A program made the translations under genes and the position numbers. From the NCBI RefSeq assembly GCF_003086295.3, contig NC_092039.1, positions 71,133,649 to 71,197,648 on the forward strand: a stretch of 64,000 bases of DNA, written 5' to 3'. This DNA is from Arachis hypogaea (lineage: Eukaryota; Streptophyta; Magnoliopsida; Fabales; Fabaceae). This document shows, piece by piece, positions 24,359-36,034 of the stretch. Each line of letters begins with the position of its first letter. Positions within the stretch are counted from its first letter, which is position 1. The notes under the pieces are model-generated. The model saw only the letters and a program-made list of their open reading frames with translations. It did not search any database and had not been told where the DNA came from.

Positions 24359-24363
24359 AGGAG
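24359..24363. repeat. TSD of E4, right copy
   Basis: AGGAG, identical to 12025-12029. The E3 ORF resumes at the next base. Confidence 0.95.
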
Positions 24364-25983
24364 CCCCAAGCTTATGGACAACCTTCTTGGCAACAACCCC
24401 CTCTGGAATCTTATGGGTACAATTCAAATCTTGATGCATACCAATCTAATATATGTGATGACCTTTATTGTGGTTGTCAACCACAATCATCATATGCACA
24501 TGATCCCCCTCCTCAATATAGCCCTCCACCACACTCACATGCCTCATACCACCATTCACCTCCATATGATCCTAACCCGTACCCACCATACCAACCACCA
24601 TATGAACCACATCTAGAACCATCATCTTTCCAATACCAATACTCCCATGAACCACAAAGTCCACACACACCACCTCAAGAATTTCACCAATATGAACCAC
24701 CTTTTAACTACAATACCTTTCCCTCAAACAATGAACCCTCTCTTCCACCACAACCCTCCGATGAAGCCTTTATGCTAAAATTGAGAGATATTGAATCTTT
24801 TATCCTAAGGCAACACGAGGAGGATGAAAAGAAGTTTGCGGAGCTAAGAGCTAAGATGGCTATCATGGTAGAAGCCGTTAGCAACATAGTCTCATCCCGC
24901 CTAAGCCTATGCGATCAAGGCACTCCCATTGTTGAATATGGAGAAGCACCCAAGGAGCTTAGTGAGGGAATGGACTTGAAGCTTCAATGTGGAGAAGAAG
25001 AGTTAAAGCAAGAAGTGCAACAAGCGGAGAAGGTAGAGATTATTGAACCAAAGGAAGTAGTGGTTGGAACCTTAGGACATGTTGAGTACATAGGAGAATC
25101 ACAAAATGAAGAGCCTTCTTCCATGGAGTTTGAAGTTGATGTTGAGGAGGAGAGTGCACAACCTCCAAGGCACAATGTGATTGAAGAATGGGAAGAAGTT
25201 TCCCAAGAAATAAGTCCTCCTATTTATGACGATTTTGAGTCAACATGTGATCCTTTTGAGCTTGAAGAACCCTTCCCCACTATACTTGGAATTGATGATA
25301 AGGTAGATTTCACTCAACCTCCTATTTATGATTCGAGTGATGGGGAAGAGCTAGAAGACATTGGTGAAGAAGAGCTTGAACTTGAGGAAGCTTGGCAAGA
25401 GGTAGAGTTTGAAGAACCTTGTCAAGTGGTGGAAGCCTCTAGAAGAGGATGGACGGGAGTGGAGCGTGCTTTGTCAAGATCATTGGGAACTCCTCCACCT
25501 AGGTTGTTATCCAATCCTTCATTTGAGTGGGTAAAACTTCTAACTCTTAGCTTTATTATCCCATTTGAATATGGTATTCTTGAAGCGGATGGCCAACTTA
25601 GGGCGCTTTGTGGAATTAAGCGTAAGAGGAGGATGTTTAGTGGTTGGCGTTGTAACTCTAGGCTCATTATGGTTGGAAGCTCAAAATTGAAGAGCATGGA
25701 TTGGTGTAGTGCTCAAGTAGATGGGTCTAGGAGGATAGTTTGGTGCCTCCATGAGAATTCATCTCTCTTGCCACCCGGAGGAAATCACCATGATCAACTC
25801 AAGGACGGGTGCAAAAACAAAGTGTGGGATCCCGGATCACACAAGGAAGATCAACTTTGGGAGCCTCTGGTTTGGGAAGAACTCCATCAAAGCTTGGAGT
25901 TATTAACTTTGAATGATGAAGCACAATGGAAGTCCAAGCATTGGTGGATGTTCAAGGATGGATTCAAGCACAAGCCACCTTGA
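24364..25983 (+). pseudogene. E3 ORF, 3' part (539 codons), unknown function
   Basis: It continues the frame of 11925-12029 and is open to TGA at 25981-25983. The N-terminal third is rich in Pro, Tyr, His and Gln (24480-24760). A short, probably helical piece follows (LKLRDIESFILRQHEEDEKK type). The middle is strongly acidic, rich in Glu (24950-25430). The end is basic and Trp-rich. There is no zinc knuckle, protease, RT or integrase. It may be a gag-like protein of a non-autonomous element, but nothing in it proves that. The frame is intact apart from the E4 insertion, which suggests it was maintained. An upstream ATG within E4 LTR sequence (24319) opens the same frame but only by accident of the insertion. 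Confidence 0.8.
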
Positions 25984-26032
25984 TGAAGAGCTCCCTATAA
26001 GTCCAACTTAAGGACAATAAACAAAAGTGCTA

Positions 26033-26050
26033 GGTGGGAGACAACCCACC
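26033..26050 (+). promoter_or_regulatory. Post-stop hairpin of E3
   Basis: GGTGGG-AGACAA-CCCACC, 49 nt after the ORF stop. The flank ACAATAAA...GTGC matches the flank of the E4 hairpin. Confidence 0.6.
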
Positions 26051-27732
26051 ATGGTAAACTCTTTTCATTTTTTTTTCTTTTGTAAATATTGGTAAAATAG
26101 GTTTGATTCTTTGTTTTGAATTGCTTAGTTGAAGTTTAATTGGGAGTCTAGTAGGTTAAATAAGGTTTTATGATGTTTTGGTAGCTGTTTGGAGGCTTGG
26201 AATGCTTGGATTGGTGCAAAAACATAGAAAAATTTTGAAAACAGAGCACCATCCACGCGCACGCGCACTCCACGCGTACGCGTGCCCAAGCAATTTCGAC
26301 CATCTACGCGCCCGCGCCATGTACGCGTACGCGTGGATTGAATTTTTCCACCCTCCATATATTTTCCCGAGAGTTATGCCTGGAGTGTGCCAACTTTGTG
26401 ACCAAAGGCACGCGCACGCATACCTTGCGCGGACGCGCCACTCTCAAAATAAACCACCGATGCGCAAGCGTGCCGCACGCGTACGTGCCGCTTCCATTTC
26501 ATCCATCCACGCTTACGCGCACATGACGCGCACGCGTGGATTGCCCTGTTTCACCCACCTTCTTTTCTTCTCCCCTTTCCATTTCTTTCCTTCTTCTCTC
26601 TTCCCTTCTTTTCTTTCCACCCTTCAAACATCATCCAACACTACCAAACACCATGTAACACCATTTCTTTTAGTTAGTTAGTTAGTTTAATTTTGTTTTC
26701 CATTATAAGTGTTGGATCACTAATCTTGTTTACTATTTACTGCTGCTTATTACTGATAGGATGCTAGTTTAACATCATTGTTGTTAATTGTCATTGTTGG
26801 ATTCCCTTGTTGAGGTTACAATTTATTACTTGGTTTTGGATCTTCATGTTGAACATTTGTGAATACCAAGTACATGTTACATTGCCCTTAAGCTTCTTAA
26901 TTTTTTTTGAATCGCATGTTTTGGCCAGCATGCATTTATCATCTATTGTTAGGCAATTGTACATTATCAATGCATTTTTTTTAGGATGCATGTTCTCTGA
27001 GCATCACCTATTTCATGCATTGAGATTTTGGAATTATGAAATTGGATCAGAAGCTTACCTAGTGACATATTTTTGAGCTTTCTAAGCTTTGTGGACCATG
27101 CTTGCTATGTGATTGATTTTCACTTCTATGTCCTTTCTCCTAATTACATAGCATCCATGTGTTTCACCTCTATGTCACTTAGTTGTTGCAACAATTTCAA
27201 TAAGTGTCATTGTTTGATCTGTGAGCTCTTTATACCATTTTGTTCACTAAGTCTACTTACACATCAATCAATGTCCATTCATTATCCAATTTCACAATTG
27301 CTTGATTTTTGCTTGAATGCTTTTATGCTTCTTCACTACTTGTTTGGTAGCCTTAACCTATAAGTCTTTTAAAGTATCTCAAGCACACTAGAATGAGTGA
27401 AGTGCATGTTTTGTTTTGTGTAATTGTGACATAACTTTTTATACTAGTGTGTGTGTGTTCTAAACCGCGCACAATTTTAGGACCCACACACCTATTTTTC
27501 ATCAATGTCACACTAATTCACTCACTCCATTCTAGTGGTTCTTACCTCATTCCAACAATGTATGCTTCCTAGCTTTTGTATTTTCTCATCTTACGGTGTT
27601 TATTTTGTTTTTCATGATTGATGCACTATAAGCAAAAATGGAAGCGGAATGAAGAACACGCAGCAACCGGTTGACCTACCAGCTGAAGGTAACAACTAGG
27701 AGAGTCGCTGTACCCCCTTGCTCATCTTTGGA

Positions 27733-27766
27733 TGCACCGAGGACAGTGCAAACTTTTAAGTGTGGG
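27733..27766 (+). promoter_or_regulatory. Internal AGGA-loop hairpin and purine tract in E3
   Basis: TGCACCG-AGGA-CAGTGCA has one mismatch in seven pairs. It is followed by TTTTAAGTGTGGGGAGG, nearly the same tract as before the 3' LTR. Confidence 0.55.
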
Positions 27767-28969
27767 GAGGTCATCCGACCACTCGGCATTTTTGGGTAAC
27801 AAGTCTCTAATCCCAACACTTTTGCATTTCATTTTTGCATTTTTAGTTGCATTTTCTTGTTTTGCATATGTATATATTAAGCTTAGCCAAAATCATGATA
27901 TTTTCCAAGAATTTTATCTATAGGGCACCCCAATTGATTGAAAAATTTTTTTTTAAGAACTTGCTTGAATTATACAATTGTGGATTATGTTTTTGAGCTA
28001 AGAACACAAGCATGTGAGTTTTGAGCCTATGCCTAACCCATTTGTTCTTAATGTTAGCACATTACAAGCCTTAAGTGAAAAACAATAAATGTCCCTTGTT
28101 TGGATCTTTGATTAGCTTAAGCTCGTGAAAGTGCTTATCATTCAAGTTTGGGGGAGTTGGGGACATTGGGTAGAGATAAAAGTGTGTTTATGTCTTTGTT
28201 GAAAAATCTTGGGAATTGGGTACATACTCATGTATTAATCAAATGTGAAACCATATGCATTGGTACTCGTATATATACTTGATGAAAAAAAAATTTTAAA
28301 ATAGAAAAAGAAAGAAAAATAATTGCAATAAAAAGGGGACAAAATGCCCCAAAGTGAAGTTCAATAATAATCAATGCATATGTGTGGTGATAAAAAAGGA
28401 ATGCATGAGTGTGTGAAAAAGTGAAGAATGGGTAGTTAGGTTTGTTTAGAATTGTATAGGTTGTTATAGGTTAGGTGGGAAGTTTAAGTTAATCAAAGAT
28501 TCAAATTTCTAGCTCACTTGACCATATGCATCCTACCTTGACCCTAGCCCCATTACAACCTATGGAAAAGTCCTCATGATATTTGTATGCATGCATAAAG
28601 TAATTGTTGATTGTTAGATAAAAAAACAAATCTTGGAAAGCATGATTAGGGGAGAATTGAGTGAATCAACCCCATACACTTGAGTGCCTAGAGCGGATAC
28701 ACGTCCGGTGAAGGTTCGATCGCTCAAGCACATGTTTCCACCCTTAATCATCTTTTCTTGCAAGTTTGTAAAATCTTTCAATGATTCAATTCAATTGTGG
28801 GTTAATTTGATTGCTATTGCTTTAGCCCTTATACTTATATATGTATTCTTGGAAATTGACATGTTTTGACCAAGTGGATGCATTCATGTAGATAGATTGC
28901 ATATAGATAGATTGCATTTAGTAGTTTGCATTGAATAAATGTGATACCCTTTGCTTCTTTCTTGATTTT

Positions 28970-29006
28970 AGCATGAGGACATGCTTAGTTTAAGTGTGGG
29001 GAGATT
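28970..29006 (+). promoter_or_regulatory. E3 3' hairpin and polypurine tract
   Basis: AGCATG-AGGA-CATGCT (28970-28985) is followed by TTTAAGTGTGGGGAGATT up to the LTR at 29007. The GTGGGGAG run is the likely plus-strand primer. Confidence 0.75.
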
Positions 29007-30691
29007 TGATAAATCCCAATTTCGTGGTTTATTTTGTCCTTATTTTGGGGGATTTTTCAAATTTTTCCCACATTTATTCAATGAAATAGCATGGTTTTGT
29101 AATTCTCCCTTGAATTGTGCTTAAATGTAAAAACATGCTTTTTAGGCCTTAAATTGGTGATTTTAATTCACTTTAATCCCATTCGATGCCTTGATGTGTT
29201 TGTTAAGTAATTTCAGGTCCATAAGGCAAGTATTGGATGGAAGAAATGAAGAGAAAAGCATGCTAAGAGGAGAATGCATGAAGAAACAAAGATTTGGAAT
29301 GCACCAATGGACGCGCATGCGTACAAGGCGCGCACGCGCAAAAGTGGTTTCTCACAAGGACGCGCACGCGTACATACCGCTTCCGCGCAGATTGGGAAAT
29401 TGCCAGCGACGCGCACGCACACATGGCGCGCACGCGATGATACTCTTACTTGGCCCACTTAAAGGCAAATCACTGGGGGCGATTTCTGAGCAGCCCAGGC
29501 CCAATTCCAACTTGTTTCTGAGTGTATTTCATGCAGAATTGAAGTCCTAGCAAAGGGGGGAAGCAATTAATTGTAGGTTTAGCATCATGTAGGTTAGTTT
29601 CTAGAGAGAGAATCTCCCTCTTCTCTCTAGAATTAGGTTAGGTTAATTTCCATCTTAGATCTAGGTTTAATTACATGTTTTTATCTTATTTCTTTTATGA
29701 TTTCTTACTTCTACTCCTTCATTCTCATGATTTGTAGTGTTAATTTCCCTTTTTGCTCTCTTTTATGTTCATGAACCCATGTTGGATTTGATTTACTTTT
29801 AATGCAATTTAATGTTTGTTGTTCTTTTATAGTTGATTTGAATTGTGGATTTACTTTTCTTGCAATTGGTAGTTGGTAAATTTTATATTCTTGCTCATTT
29901 ACCATGCTTTCCAATTTTACCCACCAAGTGTTTGACAAAATGCTTGGTTGGACCTTAGAGTAGATTTTGAGCATTCTTGGCTTGGAAAAAGTGATTGGGC
30001 AATCTTGAGTCATGAAAATCCAACTCATGTTGCTAATATAGAGTTGTTAGCTAGTATTGTTTCCATTGACGCTAATCTTTTGCTAATTTAATTAGTAAGT
30101 TGATTAGGACTTATGGAAGATTATTTCCATTGACGCTAATCTTTTGCTAGTTTAATTAGTAAGTCGATTAGGACTTTTGGATTGAGATTAGCTAGTCTCC
30201 TTAGACTTTCTCCCTATTCGTTGGAGTTGACGTAATGAGATAAATTCTTGTTTATATTTGTGACATGATTAATTAGTCTTGTTTGACATTCTCCCTATTT
30301 GTTGGAGTTGACTAAATAAGATGAATTAATCATGCATGACTAGGATAGAAAGCCTATGATCTCAATCCATTGCCATGAATGTCTCTCTTTATTACTTGCT
30401 TTCTTTAATTACTTGCTCAATTTGCTTTTCTTGTCTTTTTATTTTATTGCCCCTCTAATCAACCAAAACCCCCCTATAACCCTCATAGCCAATAATCATA
30501 CATTTCATTGCAACTCTTCGTGAGACGACCCGGAGTCTAAATACTTCGGTTAATTCTTATTGGGGTTTGTTATTTGTGACAACTCAAATTTTTGATGTGG
30601 GAATTGTTTGTTGGTTTAGAACTATGCTTACAACAAAGTAATTCTTTCTATAAGAAGAAAATCTAGACCGACACTCAAAACGTCATCATCA
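29007..30691 (+). repeat. E3 3' LTR (1685 bp)
   Basis: It starts TGATAAATCC and ends CATCATCA and matches 10083-11766 along its length. The U5-type hairpin here is CCGGAGT-CTAAAT-ACTTCGG (30530-30549), directly after GAGACGA. Confidence 0.93.
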
Positions 30692-30696
30692 TGGCT
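30692..30696. repeat. TSD of E3, right copy
   Basis: TGGCT, identical to 10078-10082. Confidence 0.93.
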
Positions 30697-32878
30697 CCCG
30701 CGTTTTTAAGACCGAAGGGCATAACAATGTAGCAGTAATTTGCCTTTGGGGTTAAGAATGAGGTTTTTTCTTGGTCGGGTGGGTACATTGGGATTTGGTT
30801 ATATCCCAAGTATGCATCCATGAAGGAGAGGTATTTATATCCGGAGGTGACATCTACCAAAGCGTCGATGTTTGGGAGTGGATAAGGATCTTTCAGGCAG
30901 GCTTTGTTGAGATCGGTATAGTTAGTGCACATTCTCCACTTTCCGTTTGACTTTTTTACCAATACGACATTAGCAAGCCATAGCGGGTATTTGACTTCTC
31001 TTATGAAACATGCCTCTAGTAGAGCTCGTACCTATTCTTCCACAGCTTGAGAGCGTTCTGGTCCTAGCTTTCTACGCCTTTGTTGTACAGGCCAAGATCC
31101 CGGGTAGACTGATCTATGCCTGGCATGTCTGCGTCCTTCCATGCAAAGAAGTCAGCGTTGTCGCGTAGAAACTATATGGGTGATTTTTTGATGTCTCCTT
31201 TTAGGAGTGTGCCGATATTGGTTGTTTGGTCCGGGGTATCCCCGATCTGGATTTTCTCTATTTCTCCTTCAGGTTGTGGGCGAAGCTCTTCCCGCCTCTG
31301 GACTCCACCGAGTTCAATTGTGTGGAATTCTTCTCCTCTGCCTCTGAGGTTTAGACTTTCATTGTAACAACGACATGCCATCCTTTGGTCTGCTTTTATC
31401 ATAGCTATTCCTCCTACAGTTGGGAATTTCATGCATAGATGCGGAGTCGAGACTATTGCGCCGAGCTGATTTAACGTTGTCCGACCTATTAGGGCATTGT
31501 AGGCTGAACTTATGTCGACTACGATGTAATCTATTTTGAGTGTTCTTAACTGGCTTCCTTTTTCCCAAAGTAGTGTGGAGTGAGATGTATCCCATCGGTT
31601 GGACTAAGGTATCGCCTAGCCCGAATAGGCTGTCTGGATACGCTCTGAGTTCTTTTTCTTCTAGGCCGAGTTTGTCGAAAGCCGTTCTGAATAATATGTC
31701 CGCAGAACTCCCCTGGTCTATTAGCATGCGGTGAAGATTTGCGTTTGCCAGTATAATAGTGATGACCATGGGATCATCATGCTCTGATGCAACGCCGGAT
31801 GCATCTTCCTTTGTAAAAGTGATCGCCAGGATGTCGAGTGCTTCTTCCTTTCCTGCGACGTGATATACGTTTTTGAGATGTCTTTTGCGAGATGATTTGG
31901 AGATTCCTCCCCCAGCAAATCCATCGTGTATCATGTGGACATGTCTTTCTGGTGTTTGAGATGATCGCGCGTTTGGTCCGACATCTTCTGCTCTTCTTCT
32001 TTTTCTTTGTTCATTATCATGGGTGGCTAGATATTGATCTAGTTTTCCTTCTCGTACGAGCTTTTCTATGACATTTTTTAAATCGAAACACTCATTGGTG
32101 GAGTGCCCGCGGATACGATGGTATTCACAATATTCAGCCCGGTTTCCTCCTCCTTTTTTGCCTTTAAGTGGCCGAGCTGGTGGTATTTTTTCCGTATTGC
32201 AAACCTCTCTGTATACATCCACAAGAGACACCCGTAGAGGGGTGTAATTGTGGTATTTTTTAATTTTCTCTCCATGTCGGTCTTCCTTCTTTCTGGAATC
32301 TTTATCCTTATCCCGGGGGGTGAACCCGGCCTTTGAGGTCTCTCCTAGTCGGGAATTTTCCTTCATGTTGATGTACTTTTCCGCTCGTTCCTGTACTTCG
32401 TTCAGAGATGTGGGGTTCTTTTTTATATAGATTGACTAAAGGGCCCTTCTCGTAAGCCATTAATGAGGCCCATAATAGCGGCTTCTGTTGGCAGGTTCTG
32501 TATATCCATGCATGTCTTGTTGAATCTTTCCATGTAGTTGCGCAGGGTTTCCCGTTCTCCTTGTTTGATTCCCAGTAAGCTCGGAGAATGTTTAGCTTTG
32601 TCATTTTGAATCGAGAATCTGGCCAAGAATTTCTTAGCCATGTCGTCGAAACTTGAGATGGACCTAGGAGGGAGGTTGTTGAACCATTTAATTGCTGTTT
32701 TTCTTAAAGTAGTTGGAAAGGCTTTGCAACGAACTGCATCTGAGGCGTCGGTGAGATACATTTTTCTTCTGAAGTTGCTGAGATGATGGCCGGGATCTGT
32801 AGTGCCGTCGTATAAGGTCATGTCTGGGAGTTTAAAGTCCTTTGGGATTTTCGTCTTCATGATCTCCTTGGTGAATGG
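30697..32878 (-). pseudogene. E2 gag-protease-RT remnant, N-terminal part
   Basis: Minus strand: gag from PFTKEIM at 32878 (its N-terminus is lost), including YDGTTDPGHHLSNF and FSIQNDKAKHSPSLLGIKQGE. A frame change follows near 32420. The zinc knuckle is CEYHRIRGHSTNEC (C-X2-H-X4-H-X4-C), then protease MLIDQGSSADILF near 31730. RT starts near 31100 and shows WRMCTNYTDLNKA and FMDAYLGYNQI, with the piece ending in GLKNAGA at the E3 insertion. Frame changes near 31460 and 31170 break the region. The rest of RT is at 10077. Confidence 0.87.
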
Positions 32879-32941
32879 AGAGGTCGGTCGCTTTTTCTTA
32901 GAACATCCCGGGTTGGACAGCTCGACCCTAGGGTATGAACA
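32879..32941 (-). repeat. E2 5' LTR stub (63 bp)
   Basis: It matches the first 60-odd bases (TGTTCATACCC...) of the E9 and E10 LTRs, in minus orientation. Gag sequence follows directly, so the rest of the LTR, the PBS and the gag N-terminus are deleted. Confidence 0.8.
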
Positions 32942-34131
32942 ACAAGAAACTAAAAAGATTACAAGCGAGCAATGACGTGCACACATGGCTAACGCTTGCG
33001 CGTGCATTGGTGCATTTCAAAGCAACGCGTACGCGTGACAGAGCGTCACATGCTGCACTATCAGAACTTGCTGGGAGCAATTTCTAGGCTATTTTGGACC
33101 TAATTTCAAGTCCAAAATTACAGACTAGAGGCAGGGGTACAGTTGAGACTAAAGACAGACTTCACTTTACTTTTCCTTTTTAGTTTTGTTTTAGTTTTTG
33201 AATTCTAGAGAGAGAAAAAACACTACTTCTCCTAGGGTTTTTAGCATTCTTAGTTTTTGCGTTTGGATTGGGTATTGAGAGAACTACTACTACCTTCAAT
33301 TGAAGTCTCCATCGTTATAGTTTGCCTTTCTATCACTCTACTCTTTTTCTTTCCATTTAGTTACTGGAACTCATGTTTGTATTTTCCTAATTTTAAATTT
33401 ATTAATGCAATGAACCATTTTTATATTTAATTCCATTACTTGTTTGACTTCTTTTAATTGATTATTCGTTCCAAATTCACTTTTATTAATTTAATTTTAA
33501 TTACCATGTTTCCCATCTACTCCCTTGACATGTTTGTGAAAATGGCATTCATGTTAATGGAGTAGAGCTCCCAACTTGGCTTTGGAGTTGATTAATTGGA
33601 AACCCTTGAGTTTTAATACTCATGTATTAATCTGTAAATGGAAATTGATGTCTAACTCAATTTTCACTAACTTTAATCCCTCCCTGGGAGTGATTAGGAC
33701 TTGTGAATCATAGTTAGCATTACTTACTTGACTTTCCTTTATTAGTTAAAGGATAACTAAGTGGAAGCAATAACCTTTTACTATTATACTTAGAAAAATC
33801 AACAAGGATAGAAATTTCGATTAATCTTCTCCTAGCCGAGGCCTTTTATTTCAAAGATATAAAACCTCTTGTCATTTTTCTTGCTTTAATTGATAGTCAT
33901 TTATTTTTCTATTTTCCAATTCTAAAATTTCTCAGAAAATTTCTGACCAATAAATCCACCTTGTGTCAACTCTTTGGGAAACGACCTGGGAATTCTACTC
34001 CCAGTTATTTGATTTTAATTGTGACACAAATTAAATTGATAGTTGGAATTTTGTCGGTTAAGACTGTGCTTGCAACGCCATTTTAGAAAATAACTTTTAG
34101 AAATTCTTAAACGTCATTTTTCCACCCATCA
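32942..34131 (+). repeat. E5 5' LTR, 3' three-quarters
   Basis: Homologous to 36308-37564. It begins at the E2 border with ACAAGAAAC, equal to the matching point in the other LTR, and ends CCCATCA. It carries ACGCGTACGCGT-type words near 33020 and a U5-type hairpin at about 33985-34005. Confidence 0.88.
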
Positions 34132-34136
34132 ATTTT

Positions 34137-34154
34137 TAGCGCCGTTGCTGGGGA
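34137..34154 (+). other. E5 primer-binding site (tRNA-Asp type)
   Basis: TAGCGCCGTTGCTGGGGA has two mismatches to the tRNA-Asp 3' end. It lies 5 nt after the LTR. Confidence 0.75.
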
Positions 34155-34164
34155 TACGAAGGCC

Positions 34165-34473
34165 ATGTTTCCTAGAGTTGATCAGTATGTCCTAAACGAG
34201 AAGTATATCAGACCTCCAGTACCTTCCGCAAGCCGGCCTAAAGGCCCGTATTTCGACGCTCTTTCTTCTTCCGCTCCACCATCACCCACTCCACAAGCAC
34301 CTTCCACCAATCAGTTGCTACTTCAGATCCTTGAGAGGTTGGACCGGCAAGACCGGCGGGCTAAGCAAATGGAGCACCGTAACAAGCGTCGATACAACTA
34401 CTTGAAGGATCTCCTTGTTAGCACTCACCCATCTTCAGAAGAGAAAGATACCCCGGACTCCACTTTCACATAA
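34165..34473 (+). CDS. E5 short ORF, unknown (102 aa)
   Basis: An ATG at 34165, 10 nt after the PBS, opens 102 codons. The N-terminal half is rich in Pro and Ser, and the C-terminal half is charged with a likely helix (LLLQILERLDRQDRRAKQME). The place right after the PBS suggests a gag-like leader protein or its remnant. No known domain is recognisable. The stop is followed by a CATGG-AGAG-CCATG hairpin at 34479-34492. Confidence 0.5.
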   Translation: MFPRVDQYVLNEKYIRPPVPSASRPKGPYFDALSSSAPPSPTPQAPSTNQLLLQILERLDRQDRRAKQMEHRNKRRYNYLKDLLVSTHPSSEEKDTPDSTFT

Positions 34474-35995
34474 TAGCATGGAGAGCCATGACGAGCCGGA
34501 CATTGGAAGTGATGCTCCCAACCCCACTCTATTCATCACTGATGGCACGGAGAACCACGCCAAGCCTTAAGTGTGGAGAGGTCGGTAACTGACTTCCGAA
34601 GGTAACATCTCTCTATCTCTTTCAACACCAATATTTTATTTTTCTTTTGTTAGATAAGGATAACTTGCATGAGTAGTAGTTGCTTGCATTTAGGTACTAC
34701 TTGGTTGAGTGATAAATTCCTTTTCAAGACACTATTTTAAAGCATTTCACTAATTTGAATCAAATTTTTGTTAAACATGTTTTAAGATATTTAATTTGGA
34801 ACATGGTTTTAGAGCTCAAACACACAAAACCAGTGATATTTTTTAGCCTACTTGTTTGGTTGCACTTTATCAACCAATGTTTTATTTTGGTGCGTGTTGT
34901 TCTCTCTAAAATTGTGATCTATATCTTGCTTGATTATATATTTCCATGGTTAAATGTATGCATACACTTATATGATTGAGGCCTTGTTTCACTTAGCTCA
35001 CATATCCATATAGCCTTACCTTATCATTATCCTTTACAACCCATGATTGAGCCTATTTTACCTCATTTTTTCTTTATTTTAGCACATCATTAACTCAAAG
35101 TGTAAAACAATAACTATCCCTAATTTGAATCCTTGATTAGCTTAGACTAGTGAGGTGCACACGAATTAAGTGTGGGGAAATTGAATTGGGAAATACATGT
35201 TTAGCAAATTGGGTACCTTATATGCTTATATGAAAAGGTGAAAACAATTTGAGCACTTGTTCATGCATCTAGCACATTAATCATATGCATTAATTCACTG
35301 AAAAAAATAAAAAAAAGAGACAAAAAAGAAAAAATATGAATAATGAGAAAAAAAGGAAAAGAAAAAGAGCAAATAAATAAAAAGGAACAAAATGCCCCAA
35401 ATGCTAATAAGTGAACTAATGCATATGACTTGTACTTAAAAGATATCAAGGTGCGTGAATTTGTGAAAAAATAGTTAATGGATGGCTAGGTTTTACATTG
35501 TAATAACTTGGAATGCCTTAGGTTAGATGAGGAGTTTAGGTTAATCAAGGATTCAGATTTTAGTCCACTTAACCAAATACATTCCTACCTTGACCCTAAC
35601 CCCATTACAACCTTTAAAAAGACCACTTGATATGTGTATTTGTGCATTAAATTATGTTGATTGGTAGAAGAAAATCAATCCTTAGAGAGCAAGATTAGTA
35701 GAGAACTGAGATACTCGACACTCAAACACTAGAGTGATTAGAGTGTATACACTTCCAGTGATGGTTCGATGCTCAATTCTGTGTTCCCGGCTTTCATGAG
35801 GTTTCTTCTTGCAAGTTTACTTGTACCTTGTTACGTGATTTGAATTAGTGGGATTTATTTATGTTTGTCTTGGAGGATTTGTTTACTTTAACCAAGTAGG
35901 TAGAAGCATTTTAGCATGTATTCGCATTCATATAGATAGGTTGCATTGCATAGGTCTTACCTTTGTCTTCTATCACCCTTTTGGTTTCATTGAGC
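34474..35995 (+). other. E5 3' non-coding region
   Basis: AT-rich, with no credible gene. It has blocks shared with the E3 3' region (near 35390, 35590 and 35740) and a purine-rich stretch at 35300-35380. Confidence 0.6.
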
Positions 35996-36034
35996 TTAGC
36001 ATGAGGACATGCTAATGTTTAAGTGTGGGGAGAT
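35996..36034 (+). promoter_or_regulatory. E5 3' hairpin and polypurine tract
   Basis: TTAGCATG-AGGA-CATGCTAA (35996-36015) is a perfect 8-bp stem, followed by TGTTTAAGTGTGGGGAGAT and the LTR at 36035. Confidence 0.75.

Larger units (their letters stand above)
25984..29006 (+). other. E3 3' non-coding region (3 kb)
   Basis: No credible gene. It contains a hairpin at 26033-26050, ACGCGT-type words at 26255-26545, an internal AGGA-loop hairpin at 27733-27750, and several blocks shared with E5 (around 28340, 28540-28570 and 28690-28730, compare 35390, 35590 and 35740). A GGTTCGAT word near 28713 resembles a Pol III B-box, but with no A-box I do not call a gene. Confidence 0.65.
10083..30691 (+). 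mobile_element. E3: non-autonomous LTR retrotransposon, containing E4
   Basis: It is bounded by LTRs 10083-11766 and 29007-30691 and by a 5-bp TSD, TGGCT. Without E4 and one TSD copy it is about 8.3 kb. It has a tRNA-Asp PBS, one ORF with no pol domains and a long 3' region ending in a purine tract. It sits in the RT domain of E2. With no pol of its own it must have used another element's enzymes. The LTRs differ by a few percent by eye, so it is older than E10 but not ancient. Confidence 0.93.
6227..32941 (-). mobile_element. E2: Tat-like Ty3/gypsy element, interrupted and 5'-deleted
   Basis: The pieces outside E3 (6227-10077 and 30697-32941) form one minus-strand gag-pol-3'UTR element. The family is recognised from E9: gag with a C-X2-H-X4-H-X4-C knuckle, protease LIDQGSS, YVDD RT, a degenerate first RNase H, a second RNase H and integrase. 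The second RNase H is a mark of the Tat lineage. Its right border is a 63-bp LTR stub ending TATGAACA at 32941, next to E5 LTR sequence. Its 3' end and 3' LTR are separated by E1 and lie beyond the left edge. Confidence 0.85.

Noticed and set aside
24319..24363. E3 ORF starting at ATG 24319
   Set aside because: This ATG is in the E4 LTR. The frame is open by chance across the border, and the true start is 11925.
28684..28730. tRNA-like or SINE element from a GGTTCGAT word
   Set aside because: B-box-like only. No A-box at the right distance and no pairing acceptor stem. The E5 copy of the block loses it.
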